Assembly (NCBI GenBank): GCA_029262855.1
Contig: JAJCYP010000114.1
Span: 1 to 64,000, forward strand
Direction: 5' to 3'
Length of the DNA stretch: 64,000 bases
Source of the DNA: Bacteroidota bacterium
GTDB lineage: Bacteria; Bacteroidota; Rhodothermia; Rhodothermales; UBA10348
The notes beneath the pieces are model-generated. The model made no database searches, was not told the origin of the DNA, and worked only from the letters and a program-made list of their open reading frames with translations. Of this stretch, positions 10,901 to 19,512 are shown one piece after another (the first letter of the stretch is position 1; each line of letters opens with the position of its first letter). The position numbers were made by a program, and so were the translations under genes.

Positions 10901-12511
10901 AACGGTCCTGACGTGGCCAGTTGTGTGGTTGTCGACGACATCTTCATGGGCGGCTCGCTCGGCCTGAAGATTGGTGGTGGCCCCACGTTCTCTCAGGGTT
11001 CCTTCAACGACCCTGAGTGGGAAGTCGGACCGCTTGCCTCTGGCGCATCGGCCACGATCACGTACACCGTGGTTGTTGGTCCCGTGTTCAACGGCACCGC
11101 CACGATCACGGCGCTTTCTCCCGAGAGCGATCCTGATCTGTCCGACAACACGGTTTCTCTCCAGATTGACCCGGCCTTCTTCTTCCCGATCAAGGCGCAG
11201 GCAACTGCAGCCGTCTGGTTTGACCAGGGACTGGGCGAGAATCTGATCGTGGGTACCGCAAACGGCTTCGCTGGGCTCAACAGCTCCGTGCTCTGCCGCG
11301 TGGACACCTTCGGTGGTATCTTCCCTGAGAACCTGTGGCGCGAGTGCGGCGACGGCCTTCCGTACCCGCTCTACGTAAACGACATGTTCGTTGACACGCA
11401 GGGCACGCTGGACAATGCCGACGATCTCATGTACCTGGCCTCATGGGGCTCCGCTGGCCTCTATGTGAGTGCTGACGGCGGTGAGAGCTTCACCGCAGTC
11501 GAACCCAACCTGGGTACGAACACCGGGTGGGCCAGCATCTACGCCATCACGCAGGATGTGGACGGTTTCCTCTACATCTCAGCCAACCACGGCTTCCTGT
11601 ACCGCTCGCTGAACAACGGTCTCAGTTGGCAGCAGATTGGCAGCCTCCCAGAGGTTGATGCCGATACGCCGTGGTCCTTGACTACGCACCCCACCGAACA
11701 GGGACGTCTGTACGCAGGCACCTTTGGTCGTGGCGTGTACACGTCAGATGACTACGGCTTCACCTGGTCCTTCCTCGGTGGACAGGGCGTGAATCAGCTG
11801 CTCATCAACGCAGATGGCGGACACGCCTTTGACCTGGAGCTTGACCCAACCGGCGGTTACATCTTTGCTGCCACGGCAGGCGGTGTCTTCCGGATGGAGC
11901 TTGATGCAGATGGCGATGCCGTCGGTATCTGGCAGATGCTGGAGACCGAAGTGACTCTGGATGACGGCAGCGTCGTTACCCCTGAGGCACGCTCGCTCTC
12001 CTTCGACGCATCCGGTCAGCTCTATGTGACCACCTGGGGCTTTGGAGCCTTCTTCAGTGCTGCGCCGACCGTGACCAACGTCATGGCCGAACTTGCCCTG
12101 CGCGGCGAAGAAGTCACCTTTGTCTCCGTCTCGCCCTCCGGTGAGCAGGTGGCATTCGGAAGTGTGACCAGCGGTGTCTCTGTGATCGCGGCTCCAGCTG
12201 CGTCCGCAACGGACATCGAGGACGAGACGCTCGAAGGCGAACTGCCGACCGGTTACTCGCTCGAGCAGAACTACCCGAACCCGTTCAACCCTGTGACGAC
12301 CATCGGCTTCTCCCTCCCGGAGACTGGTAGCGTCCGGTTGTCGGTCTTCGATGTCCTGGGCCGCGAGGTTGCGGTACTGGTCGACGGTCGCCTGCAGGGC
12401 GGACAGCACAACGTGCAGTTCGACGCCCAGGGACTCACCACCGGTACTTACATCTACCGACTCCAGACGGATAAGGGTGCCTACGCCAAGCAGCTGGTTC
12501 TCATGAAGTAG
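7952..12511 (+). CDS. Giant T9SS-exported surface protein, paralogue of 3006..7613
   Basis: 1519 aa, same domain order; NGEVEDHQYTL; LPYPLYVNDMF propeller; C-terminus EQNYPNPFNPVTTIGFSLP...KQLVLMK. Confidence 0.9.
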   Translation: MNTETRTILRDRENPFISGLSRLSSVFRRTAALTVLAFIFVGSAYAQATFSGAYAVDEDAGSVLVTINFVSPVGDDLVVSYYTSNGTALDAEDYSETTGGFTILAGTAAGSRNFSIPIVNDGIGEDWITGAGTEIFNVNLDWNKGATNGSDTNVVTVTDDETIGELSINDASAAEGGSAVFTVTNTIPQDEAFMATFGCALGTAEAVDFDGASCTATAASFLVGQTSTSSVVEYDDDNSYEGDESYEITIDGSLDYTIGDGVGAGIIVDNDAFPVVSINDSSADEDAGTMAFVITADRPAEADYDIDLSYVDLTAVAGDDYSAAPVMVTMLATMTTTGVAVPIANDLLIEGVEIFAIRIVDGALYNLGDETGSGIINDNDGIDLAITASLDVTELDLDATSAAILTVTVTNNGAADATAHATVGFTSSGFDVATVTTVSDGSAPASCNALTDLSGTCVVDLTDLESGETVTLTISGIEGSGAPGTAGSITASVSTTETDSDLSNNAATDTAALVGLDFGDHGDGGDTALPLGAYHRLTNGMRLGASVDAETNGVITAGANGDDLAGVDDEDGVVTLTGSTLTESAVNYFGVTASHGGYLSAFYGDTGTALGALLDDMPVVPGMNWIGISLPAGTGTKHIRFRYCALENSCDTARGVAQNGEVEDHQYTLIAAAAPITLTIPVGTTEPTIVTAAANLVTVSDGNGDVMFVGPAAGTALTIDGNENPNTFVVDVAGFSADFQLTLDGLDGSDALELNDSGASTFTTITHVADNAYNGEIEIDALMDIFYDNFEPILDNLDANNRVFTFSANDDDIVLSDNGSLIDGLSFIDSGFAEAYTFSNPNLTLTVNAEDGDDTIDFQGVDESNAAAFAITFNGGMGRDHFNVVPFANTAAVSIASVNGNDPSVCQGDVLDVVTSGGAVIDASTLVAGAGSVVFTSAHPPLAYTGIEGFADHVADVQMVMTSPTSTSTNPGDNLTITLVVTNNGPDVASCVVVDDIFMGGSLGLKIGGGPTFSQGSFNDPEWEVGPLASGASATITYTVVVGPVFNGTATITALSPESDPDLSDNTVSLQIDPAFFFPIKAQATAAVWFDQGLGENLIVGTANGFAGLNSSVLCRVDTFGGIFPENLWRECGDGLPYPLYVNDMFVDTQGTLDNADDLMYLASWGSAGLYVSADGGESFTAVEPNLGTNTGWASIYAITQDVDGFLYISANHGFLYRSLNNGLSWQQIGSLPEVDADTPWSLTTHPTEQGRLYAGTFGRGVYTSDDYGFTWSFLGGQGVNQLLINADGGHAFDLELDPTGGYIFAATAGGVFRMELDADGDAVGIWQMLETEVTLDDGSVVTPEARSLSFDASGQLYVTTWGFGAFFSAAPTVTNVMAELALRGEEVTFVSVSPSGEQVAFGSVTSGVSVIAAPAASATDIEDETLEGELPTGYSLEQNYPNPFNPVTTIGFSLPETGSVRLSVFDVLGREVAVLVDGRLQGGQHNVQFDAQGLTTGTYIYRLQTDKGAYAKQLVLMK

Positions 12512-12571
12512 CCCTGCGGCTAAGCGCCCGATCTGCTCCGTTTCGCTAACCAAGCTACGGCGCTTGGTGAA

Positions 12572-12607
12572 CCCCCGGTCTCTGCAAAGAGGCCGGGGGT
12601 TTCTGTT
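12572..12607 (+). terminator. Rho-independent terminator downstream of 7952..12511
   Basis: CCCCCGGTCTCT gcaa AGAGGCCGGGGG then TTTCTGTTT. Confidence 0.85.
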
Positions 12608-12728
12608 TGTTGTGACTCGGACGAATCGAGAAACAAACCGGACCCGGTGCACGAATGGCAGCCTTTTTCTCGCTCTTATCAGTCGGATAGGTGAATAAAT
12701 TCGACACGGTGGGAGCCGAGTACGATCT

Positions 12729-15700
12729 ATGAAACGACTGCTTCCAGTGTTCTGGCTGCTTGGGACTGTGGGTCTTGGGCTGTCCAGCCAAGAGGCCCAG
12801 GCTCAAGATTATTGCATAGTGTTCTTTGACCAAGACGGCGCGGTCACAGAGGGGACGAATAATCGCGCGTTGGTAGTAGCCAAGGAATGGGCGGGGGCCT
12901 GCACCGCGAACGATTTCACGACTCCGGTCAGCTTCACCTACGCGACCTCGTCCGGATCCGCCACCAGCGGGAGTGACTTTACAGACACAAGTGGATCAAC
13001 GGCTTCCGCGACCGGCAATCAGTTCATCTCGGTCCCAACGAATGCAGATTTGTTGCATGAGGGTACCAGCGAGACGTACACGCTCAGCATCACCGGGTCC
13101 ACATCAGTTGGAACGCTACAGGGAGGCCTTCCGGGGGCGGTCACGTTCACGATCAACGACGGGGACGCAGCGCCAACAGTCCAGTTGCCGGCCACCACGA
13201 CCCAAACGGTCGCCGAGGGTGCTGCCCCGACGGTCACTGCCTCGCTCTCCCATCAAAGCGTCTTCACGGTAACGGCCCCCTTCACGCTGGGCGGCACGGC
13301 AACGGCAGGCGCCGGTAGCGACTATACGGCTTCTCCAACTGCGTCATTCTCCTTCGCGCCCCTGGCAACGGCGAGTGTGCTCACGCTCACGTCGAATGAC
13401 GATGTTATCGATGAATTCGACGAGACCATAACAGTCACTCTCGGAGCTCCTACCAACGCCACGCTCGGCGCAGTCACCAGCCATGAGGTGACCCTCACGG
13501 ATAACGACGCCCTGCCGAACGTCAGCTTTACATCCGCCGCGCAGAGCGAGCAGGAATCCGTAGGTACGATGACGGTGACCGCGACAATGGACCGTCTTAG
13601 CGAAAAGGGCGTGACGGTTCCGTACACGCTGGGCGGCAGCGCTACGGAAGGCGCTGGTGATGACTACACCATCACCGCCAGTCCGCTGTCGTTTGGTTCA
13701 ACTTCCACATCGGAAGACATCACCATCACCGTCAATGACGACGGTGCGGACGAAAACAACGAGGATGTCGTCATTACGATGGGCGCCCCCACAAATGCGG
13801 CCACGTTTGGCACCACGGTTCATACAGCCACCATTGAGGACAATGATATCCCGCAGGTGGACTTCACTTTGGCCTCCTCCAGCGGTGATGAATCGATACT
13901 GACGCCATCTCTGGCTATCACGATCAGCCCCGTTCCGGTAAGCAATATCACGCTGGGGATTTCCTATGCAGGAACTGCCACCGGTGGGGACTACTCCGCA
14001 TCGGCCACGCTGCTCGTTTCCGCAGGCTCACCGACGGCGAGTCTCCCGCTAACAATCGTCAACGATATTTTCGATGAAGCTGACGAGACCATCATCGCAA
14101 CCATTTCCAGCGGAACGGGCTACCAGGCGGCGGGACAGACTTCGCACACCTACACGATCCTGGATGATGACGCAGACCTTGCGGTCTCGAAATCTGCAGG
14201 CGCTACTTTCGATCCAGATGCGGGTACCCTCACGTACACCATCGGCCTGACAAATACGTCAGCGACCACGGACGCCACCGGCGTCACGGTACAGGACCTG
14301 AAGCTTACGGCAGGAGACTATGCGTCCGTAACCTCGACCGAGTTTGGCGCTGGCACTGACTGGACCGGGATCTCGGTCGGGCAGGGCGCAACAGTCAACG
14401 CCACCGTGGCTGCAACGCTGAATGTGGAACACAGCATCACCAACACGGCTACCATCACGGCCGCCGGTCAGAGTGATGACGATGGGACAAACGACTCGGT
14501 TACAATCACGGTCAATCAGTACGACTACGGCGACGTTCCCGCGACGTTTAACACCGGGAGCAAGGCGGCTCGTCACGAGATTCTCTTGGGTGGCCCCGTA
14601 TTGGGCGCTTCGGTAGACTCCGATTCGGGCAACCAGGACTCCGCAACGGCAGTGGGAGATAACGGCGATGCCGATGGTGACGATGAAGACGGCATCGCGA
14701 CACTCCCGTCCTTCTTTGCACTGGGAGCCACCGAGAATCTGACGGTTGCAGTGACCGGCGCGGTGGGCACCATACACGCCTGGGTGGACTACAACGGCGA
14801 TGGTGATTTTAGCGAGGCCAACGAATTCGAGGGCGCAGTTGCCGCGGTCGTCGGCAACAACACTGTTTCCATTACGCCTCCAAGCGGATCGGTCAGCATG
14901 ACCTTTCTGCGCCTACGACTCTGCACAACCGCCTCTGAGTGCGACAATCCGGAAGAATTGGCCGCCGATGGTGAGGTGGAAGACTACGAGATCATGATCG
15001 TGGGAATGGACTTCGGGGATGCAGACGGCACAATTTACGATACCAAGTTTGCGGACGATGGTGCCCGCCATCAAGTTGCGGGCACGATTACGCACCGACT
15101 GGGCGCTCAGATTGACGCGGACCTGGGTGCTCAGGACAACGCCAACGCAACGGGAGATGACTCGAATGGGCTGGACGATGAAGACGGGATCACGTTTCTC
15201 ACCACGCTGGTGGATCCAGCAACGGGGACATCCGATGCATCCATAGATGTTTCTGCCCTGGGTACCGGCGTGCTGTACGCCTGGCTGGACATGAATGGCT
15301 CTGGAGGCTTCGATGACGCAACGGAGGAGGTGATCACCGGGGCTGCCGTGGGGGCCACTTCCATCACGACGGTATTGTTCTCCATTCCGAGTACAGCTAC
15401 CTCCCCGTTGACCACGTACATGCGCTTTCGCTTCTGCAGCGCGGCGACCACGTGTGATACGCCCACGGGTTATGCCACCGATGGAGAAGTGGAGGACTAC
15501 GAAGTGCAACTCGTGGCCGCCTCCGCCAGCACAGACGCTACAGTCCAGCTGCCGTCCGGAGCAAACGTTGGGGCGACCTTTACCCTATCGCGGAACGGCA
15601 CCAGTCTTCTCCTGTCCGACGGTGCGCTGGATCTCTTCAAGGTGCCAGATATCGCTGGCCTGCAGACGCTAACCATCAATGGTCGAGATGCGTCTGACTT

Positions 15701-18341
15701 GGTGATCATGGACTTCACCGGGGGAGATCTCATTCCGGCGTCCGGGTTCACCTTCAACGCAGGTGCCGGCGCAGATGAGCTGAGACTTGACCTGGCGGAT
15801 GTTGTCTTGGTGGCAACGAAAAGCATCACCTACAACGGAGATGATCCGACGACGGGTACCGGGGACTTTCTGACCATTGGGAATTCTGCTGGGGCTGAGT
15901 TCTATGGCTTCCTTTCCACGCATGTGGATGAAGATTCAGGGACCTTCATCGTTGACGATGACGTCACCTCCATGCCGTCCGACTACGATGACCTGGTCAT
16001 CACGTACGACGGCCTTGAGCCCATTTTCTTCACCGCCACTCCGACCGATGCCGAATTCCACTTCAATGACGATGCGAACTCCATCATCCTGAATGCGGAT
16101 GGAGACGCGGGCGGGGCCGGCAACGGGTTCTCGTTCATCGATTGCATCACGTGCGGCGAGTCGGTGACGTTTGTCACCCCGACGGACTCCCTCATTGTCC
16201 GGCCCGGTGCCGGTGATGACACCATCACGTTCACGGGGCTGGACGTGGCTGCCGCCGTCACCCTGGGTGTCCTGATCGAAGGCGATGCCGGTGCAGACCG
16301 CTTCATTGTGACACCGAGTCCGTTCTACGATCCTCACATCGATGGGGAGGATCCAGTCCTGCCGCTGTGCTACGGCGACATTCTGGATATCGTCACGGAA
16401 GGTGGAATAACCGATCACTCGCTGGTGTACACGTCGATCGGGAACGGCCGGTGGGAATTCACTGGCGGGTCGAACGACCTGGTGACGTTTCAGAGCATTG
16501 AGTCTCAGTTGGACGCGAGGACCGATATTTCCGTCCAGGTTACGGCCTCCGGCACGCAGTTCTACCCGACCGATCCGGTCACGCTGACCTACAGCGTGTC
16601 AAACACTGGGTTTGAGCATGCGACCTGTGTGGGAGTGGACATTAACCTTCCTGACGCCGTCAATCCAACCTCGGCCATCGTCCCGGACCGGGGTCTGTTC
16701 TATGATGACACAATCCCGACACTCTCCCTGCCGACGCGCACCGTGGAGAAAATGTGGCTGATTCCCTGGCTCCAATCGGGTGTGACGGCGACCATGAACG
16801 TAGACGGCATCATGGATGCCCACATTCAAGACACGTTCCTCGCGGCGGCCTCCGGAATTGTCCCGGCCACAGGTGACGATCCTCCGGGCCTCGTCATATC
16901 AGTGGACTCCATAGAGGTAAACGACGCCGACAGTGTATTCATCAGCTTGCTGCCAACTTTCCCCTTCCCGGCCAAGGGGCACGGAATTTCGGCACTTCAG
17001 GTGAACCTCCCGAACGGCCTCGAACGGGTGCTCGTCGGTCTGGCCCAGGGCAGTCCCGGCCTGAATACCGGGGTCCTCTGCCGAATCCCAGATCCCGATG
17101 GTGTTCTGTTCACACAAGTGGGCGTTGGCGATCGCTGGAGACCGTGCGGTGCGGGATTACCTCATCCCATCTATGTGAACGACCTGTTCCTGGACAGCCG
17201 TGGAACGCCGGCGGACTCGACAGATGACCGGGTGTGGCTCGCAAGCTGGGGCAGTGATGGCCTGTACTACTCGGATGACTTTGGCGTGACGTTCGAAAGT
17301 GCAGCGGCCTTGTTGCCGGGCGAAAACCCAGGTTGGGCGACCGTTTATGCAATCGCGGAGGATGCTTCAGGGATTCTGTACATCTCGGCCAACTCGGGGA
17401 CCGTGTACCGATCCTTCAATCGGGGCGACAGCTGGCAAAAGGTGAAAACCCTGCCTGGAGGCTCAGCCGACACGCCGTGGTCGCTGACATCGCACCCAAC
17501 GGAGGCAGGTGTCCTGTATGCCGGCCTTTTCGGAGGTGGCGTGTACCACACGGACGACTATGGCTTTAGCTGGGAGCCTCTCGGTGGCGAGCAGGTAAAC
17601 CGCCTGCTCCTCATGGAAGACGCAGGGCACGTATTCGATTTGCAGTTCTCACCGGACTCGGCAGAATACCTCTTTGCGGCCACGGGCCGGGGTGTGCATC
17701 GCATCCGCCTGGAGAGCAGTGGAGGCATCGCCGGGCTTTGGGATCAGATATCACTGACCGTCACCTTGGACGATGGATCCGTGGTGGTGCCGGAAATCAG
17801 GACCATCGCCTTCGATCCAGACCTGGGTGACCCGGACGACAACCTCCTGGTCGGGAGCTGGGGTTTTGGCGCCTTCTTGCACGAGGCGCCTCTGACCATG
17901 CCCGGCGCCAGCTTTGTCGAATTGGCTCTCCGAGGCTCTGACGCCGAGATCACCGTACTGCTTCCGCTTTCGTCAGGCGGAGTTCTGGTGGGCACCAAGG
18001 GCGGCGGAGTCGAGATCATCGCCGACGCGGCAGTCATGGTATCGACCGCCAGCGAAGAAGAGGCCGTGAGCCTTCCCACGGCGTACGCCCTCTCCCAGAA
18101 CTACCCGAATCCGTTTAATCCGGTGACCACGATCGGATTCGACCTCCCAACGAGCGGAAGCATTCGGCTGGCCGTCTATGATGTCCTGGGACGAGAAGTG
18201 GCGGTCCTGGTGGACCGGCACATGGAAGCAGGACGCCAGCAGATGCGATTTGACGCAACGAATCTTCCGAGCGGCAGCTATCTCTACCGCCTGGATACGG
18301 ACAAGGGAAGCTTCACCCGTCAGCTGGTGCTGATGAAGTAG
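12729..18341 (+). CDS. Giant T9SS-exported surface protein, third paralogue
   Basis: 1870 aa; Calx-beta repeats, two GEVEDYE domains, SFID/DTITF module, Asp-box propeller, C-terminus SQNYPNPFNPVTTIGFDLP...RQLVLMK. Confidence 0.9.
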   Translation: MKRLLPVFWLLGTVGLGLSSQEAQAQDYCIVFFDQDGAVTEGTNNRALVVAKEWAGACTANDFTTPVSFTYATSSGSATSGSDFTDTSGSTASATGNQFISVPTNADLLHEGTSETYTLSITGSTSVGTLQGGLPGAVTFTINDGDAAPTVQLPATTTQTVAEGAAPTVTASLSHQSVFTVTAPFTLGGTATAGAGSDYTASPTASFSFAPLATASVLTLTSNDDVIDEFDETITVTLGAPTNATLGAVTSHEVTLTDNDALPNVSFTSAAQSEQESVGTMTVTATMDRLSEKGVTVPYTLGGSATEGAGDDYTITASPLSFGSTSTSEDITITVNDDGADENNEDVVITMGAPTNAATFGTTVHTATIEDNDIPQVDFTLASSSGDESILTPSLAITISPVPVSNITLGISYAGTATGGDYSASATLLVSAGSPTASLPLTIVNDIFDEADETIIATISSGTGYQAAGQTSHTYTILDDDADLAVSKSAGATFDPDAGTLTYTIGLTNTSATTDATGVTVQDLKLTAGDYASVTSTEFGAGTDWTGISVGQGATVNATVAATLNVEHSITNTATITAAGQSDDDGTNDSVTITVNQYDYGDVPATFNTGSKAARHEILLGGPVLGASVDSDSGNQDSATAVGDNGDADGDDEDGIATLPSFFALGATENLTVAVTGAVGTIHAWVDYNGDGDFSEANEFEGAVAAVVGNNTVSITPPSGSVSMTFLRLRLCTTASECDNPEELAADGEVEDYEIMIVGMDFGDADGTIYDTKFADDGARHQVAGTITHRLGAQIDADLGAQDNANATGDDSNGLDDEDGITFLTTLVDPATGTSDASIDVSALGTGVLYAWLDMNGSGGFDDATEEVITGAAVGATSITTVLFSIPSTATSPLTTYMRFRFCSAATTCDTPTGYATDGEVEDYEVQLVAASASTDATVQLPSGANVGATFTLSRNGTSLLLSDGALDLFKVPDIAGLQTLTINGRDASDLVIMDFTGGDLIPASGFTFNAGAGADELRLDLADVVLVATKSITYNGDDPTTGTGDFLTIGNSAGAEFYGFLSTHVDEDSGTFIVDDDVTSMPSDYDDLVITYDGLEPIFFTATPTDAEFHFNDDANSIILNADGDAGGAGNGFSFIDCITCGESVTFVTPTDSLIVRPGAGDDTITFTGLDVAAAVTLGVLIEGDAGADRFIVTPSPFYDPHIDGEDPVLPLCYGDILDIVTEGGITDHSLVYTSIGNGRWEFTGGSNDLVTFQSIESQLDARTDISVQVTASGTQFYPTDPVTLTYSVSNTGFEHATCVGVDINLPDAVNPTSAIVPDRGLFYDDTIPTLSLPTRTVEKMWLIPWLQSGVTATMNVDGIMDAHIQDTFLAAASGIVPATGDDPPGLVISVDSIEVNDADSVFISLLPTFPFPAKGHGISALQVNLPNGLERVLVGLAQGSPGLNTGVLCRIPDPDGVLFTQVGVGDRWRPCGAGLPHPIYVNDLFLDSRGTPADSTDDRVWLASWGSDGLYYSDDFGVTFESAAALLPGENPGWATVYAIAEDASGILYISANSGTVYRSFNRGDSWQKVKTLPGGSADTPWSLTSHPTEAGVLYAGLFGGGVYHTDDYGFSWEPLGGEQVNRLLLMEDAGHVFDLQFSPDSAEYLFAATGRGVHRIRLESSGGIAGLWDQISLTVTLDDGSVVVPEIRTIAFDPDLGDPDDNLLVGSWGFGAFLHEAPLTMPGASFVELALRGSDAEITVLLPLSSGGVLVGTKGGGVEIIADAAVMVSTASEEEAVSLPTAYALSQNYPNPFNPVTTIGFDLPTSGSIRLAVYDVLGREVAVLVDRHMEAGRQQMRFDATNLPSGSYLYRLDTDKGSFTRQLVLMK

Positions 18342-18426
18342 TCACACCCGATTGACCCAGATCGTTCCGCAAGGCTAACTACCGCAACGAAACACCGATC
18401 GGCGGATCGAATTGGGCCTCTACGCC

Positions 18427-18464
18427 ACGCCCCGCTCGCCATAATATGGTGGGCGGGGCGTTTC
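18427..18464 (+). terminator. Hairpin terminator downstream of 12729..18341
   Basis: ACGCCCCGCTCGCC ataatat GGTGGGCGGGGCGT then short T-run; stem includes G:U wobbles. Confidence 0.65.
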
Positions 18465-18594
18465 AGAGTGGGAGGAGTGCGCGCGCGGTCGATCCTGCAG
18501 TACCTGCGGCACCCCCGTCCGCCAGACCCCAGCGTGAGGCCATGATCGGAAACCGAATGGAAAATATTCGGACCCGGCATACCACAAATCACAG

Positions 18595-18614
18595 CACAAT
18601 TCGGACACATGGTC
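18595..18614 (+). promoter_or_regulatory. Recurrent intergenic motif CACAATTCGGACACATGGTC
   Basis: Variant core ATTCGGACA, about 80 bp upstream of the first small ORF (18693). Confidence 0.35.
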
Positions 18615-18692
18615 CCAAACGCGCCGCATTCCCCGTTCTCACTACCTGTAACACGTCCTTAACCACGCCTATACAGACACGCTACTACCCCG

Positions 18693-18803
18693 ATGCAAAA
18701 GTCTACGAACGGACTGGCCGATCTCATGACGGCCGTCCTGCTCACTGCGATGTTGGCTGTACCAGCCTTTATGGCCGCTGAGCGCTCTCTCTTTCTCTTC
18801 TGA
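18693..18803 (+). CDS. Small single-pass membrane protein candidate
   Basis: Read by hand: MQKSTNGLADLMTAVLLTAMLAVPAFMAAERSLFLF stop; hydrophobic segment; lies in a large intergenic gap. Confidence 0.4.
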   Translation: MQKSTNGLADLMTAVLLTAMLAVPAFMAAERSLFLF

Positions 18804-18905
18804 TCCTCTTATTCTCGAACTGACGCCCGCGCCCCCTCGATCGCTCGCGCCAGTATTCTAGTTGTTGTCGCCGCTTTTCAGGAGATAACGACGGGAGTAT
18901 TCGCC

Positions 18906-19103
18906 ATGCACCCACTGATACCAGAGGATCCCGGGGCTCGATCCCTGCCAGTCGGCTTTCCTTATTTGGATGCTGTATTGGCGGCTATTTGCGCCGCCAT
19001 TCTCGTCATTGCACTCATGCTCGCGCCCAGCGCAGAACGATATGAATCAGGCCTACCAAAAGGAACGACAACGACAGGAAGCGTCGAAACTGCATCTCGG
19101 TGA
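18906..19103 (+). CDS. Small single-pass membrane protein candidate
   Basis: 65 aa ORF with FPYLDAVLAAICAAILVIALMLAP transmembrane segment; purine-rich sequence upstream of ATG (aggagataacgacgggag). Confidence 0.4.
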   Translation: MHPLIPEDPGARSLPVGFPYLDAVLAAICAAILVIALMLAPSAERYESGLPKGTTTTGSVETASR

Positions 19104-19161
19104 CCTCCTGGTGGTCCTCATGACCGCAGGGGCGCTTGCCCTGACGGTATTCATGCGCTGA
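19042..19161 (+). CDS. Small single-pass membrane protein candidate
   Basis: Internal ATG of ORF 18970..19161: MNQAYQKERQRQEASKLHLGDLLVVLMTAGALALTVFMR; hydrophobic C-terminal half resembles the 18693..18803 ORF. Confidence 0.4.
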   Translation: MNQAYQKERQRQEASKLHLGDLLVVLMTAGALALTVFMR

Positions 19162-19219
19162 TCCCACTTTTTGCGTCCTGAGCGGGTCTCCGGCCCACCT
19201 GCAGGACCCTCAAGTACCC

Positions 19220-19266
19220 CGAAAGCCGGGCTTCTCCATGCGAGAAGCCCGGCTTTCGCGCGTTTT
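19220..19266 (+). terminator. Strong hairpin, likely terminator of small-ORF cluster
   Basis: 17-bp perfect stem CGAAAGCCGGGCTTCTC catgc GAGAAGCCCGGCTTTCG followed by cgcgtttt. Confidence 0.7.
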
Positions 19267-19512
19267 GGGCCCTCGGCCTGAAATCAGACAGACACATGCC
19301 ACCAGACCGCCGTCCGATCCGTCCGATTCCGACATGTCCGGCCCGGCTTGCCAGTCCAGCGGACGTCCGATAAAGACCCGTCCGACAATTCGGGATTGAC
19401 AGCAGACACCCCCTGAGAAGGCTCCAAACGGCTCCGTTATCCGTGTCTGGAAGATCGCGCTGCACAGTAGCCGGTCGCCTTGCACCAACCAACGGATAAC
19501 CCGTCTGCTCAC

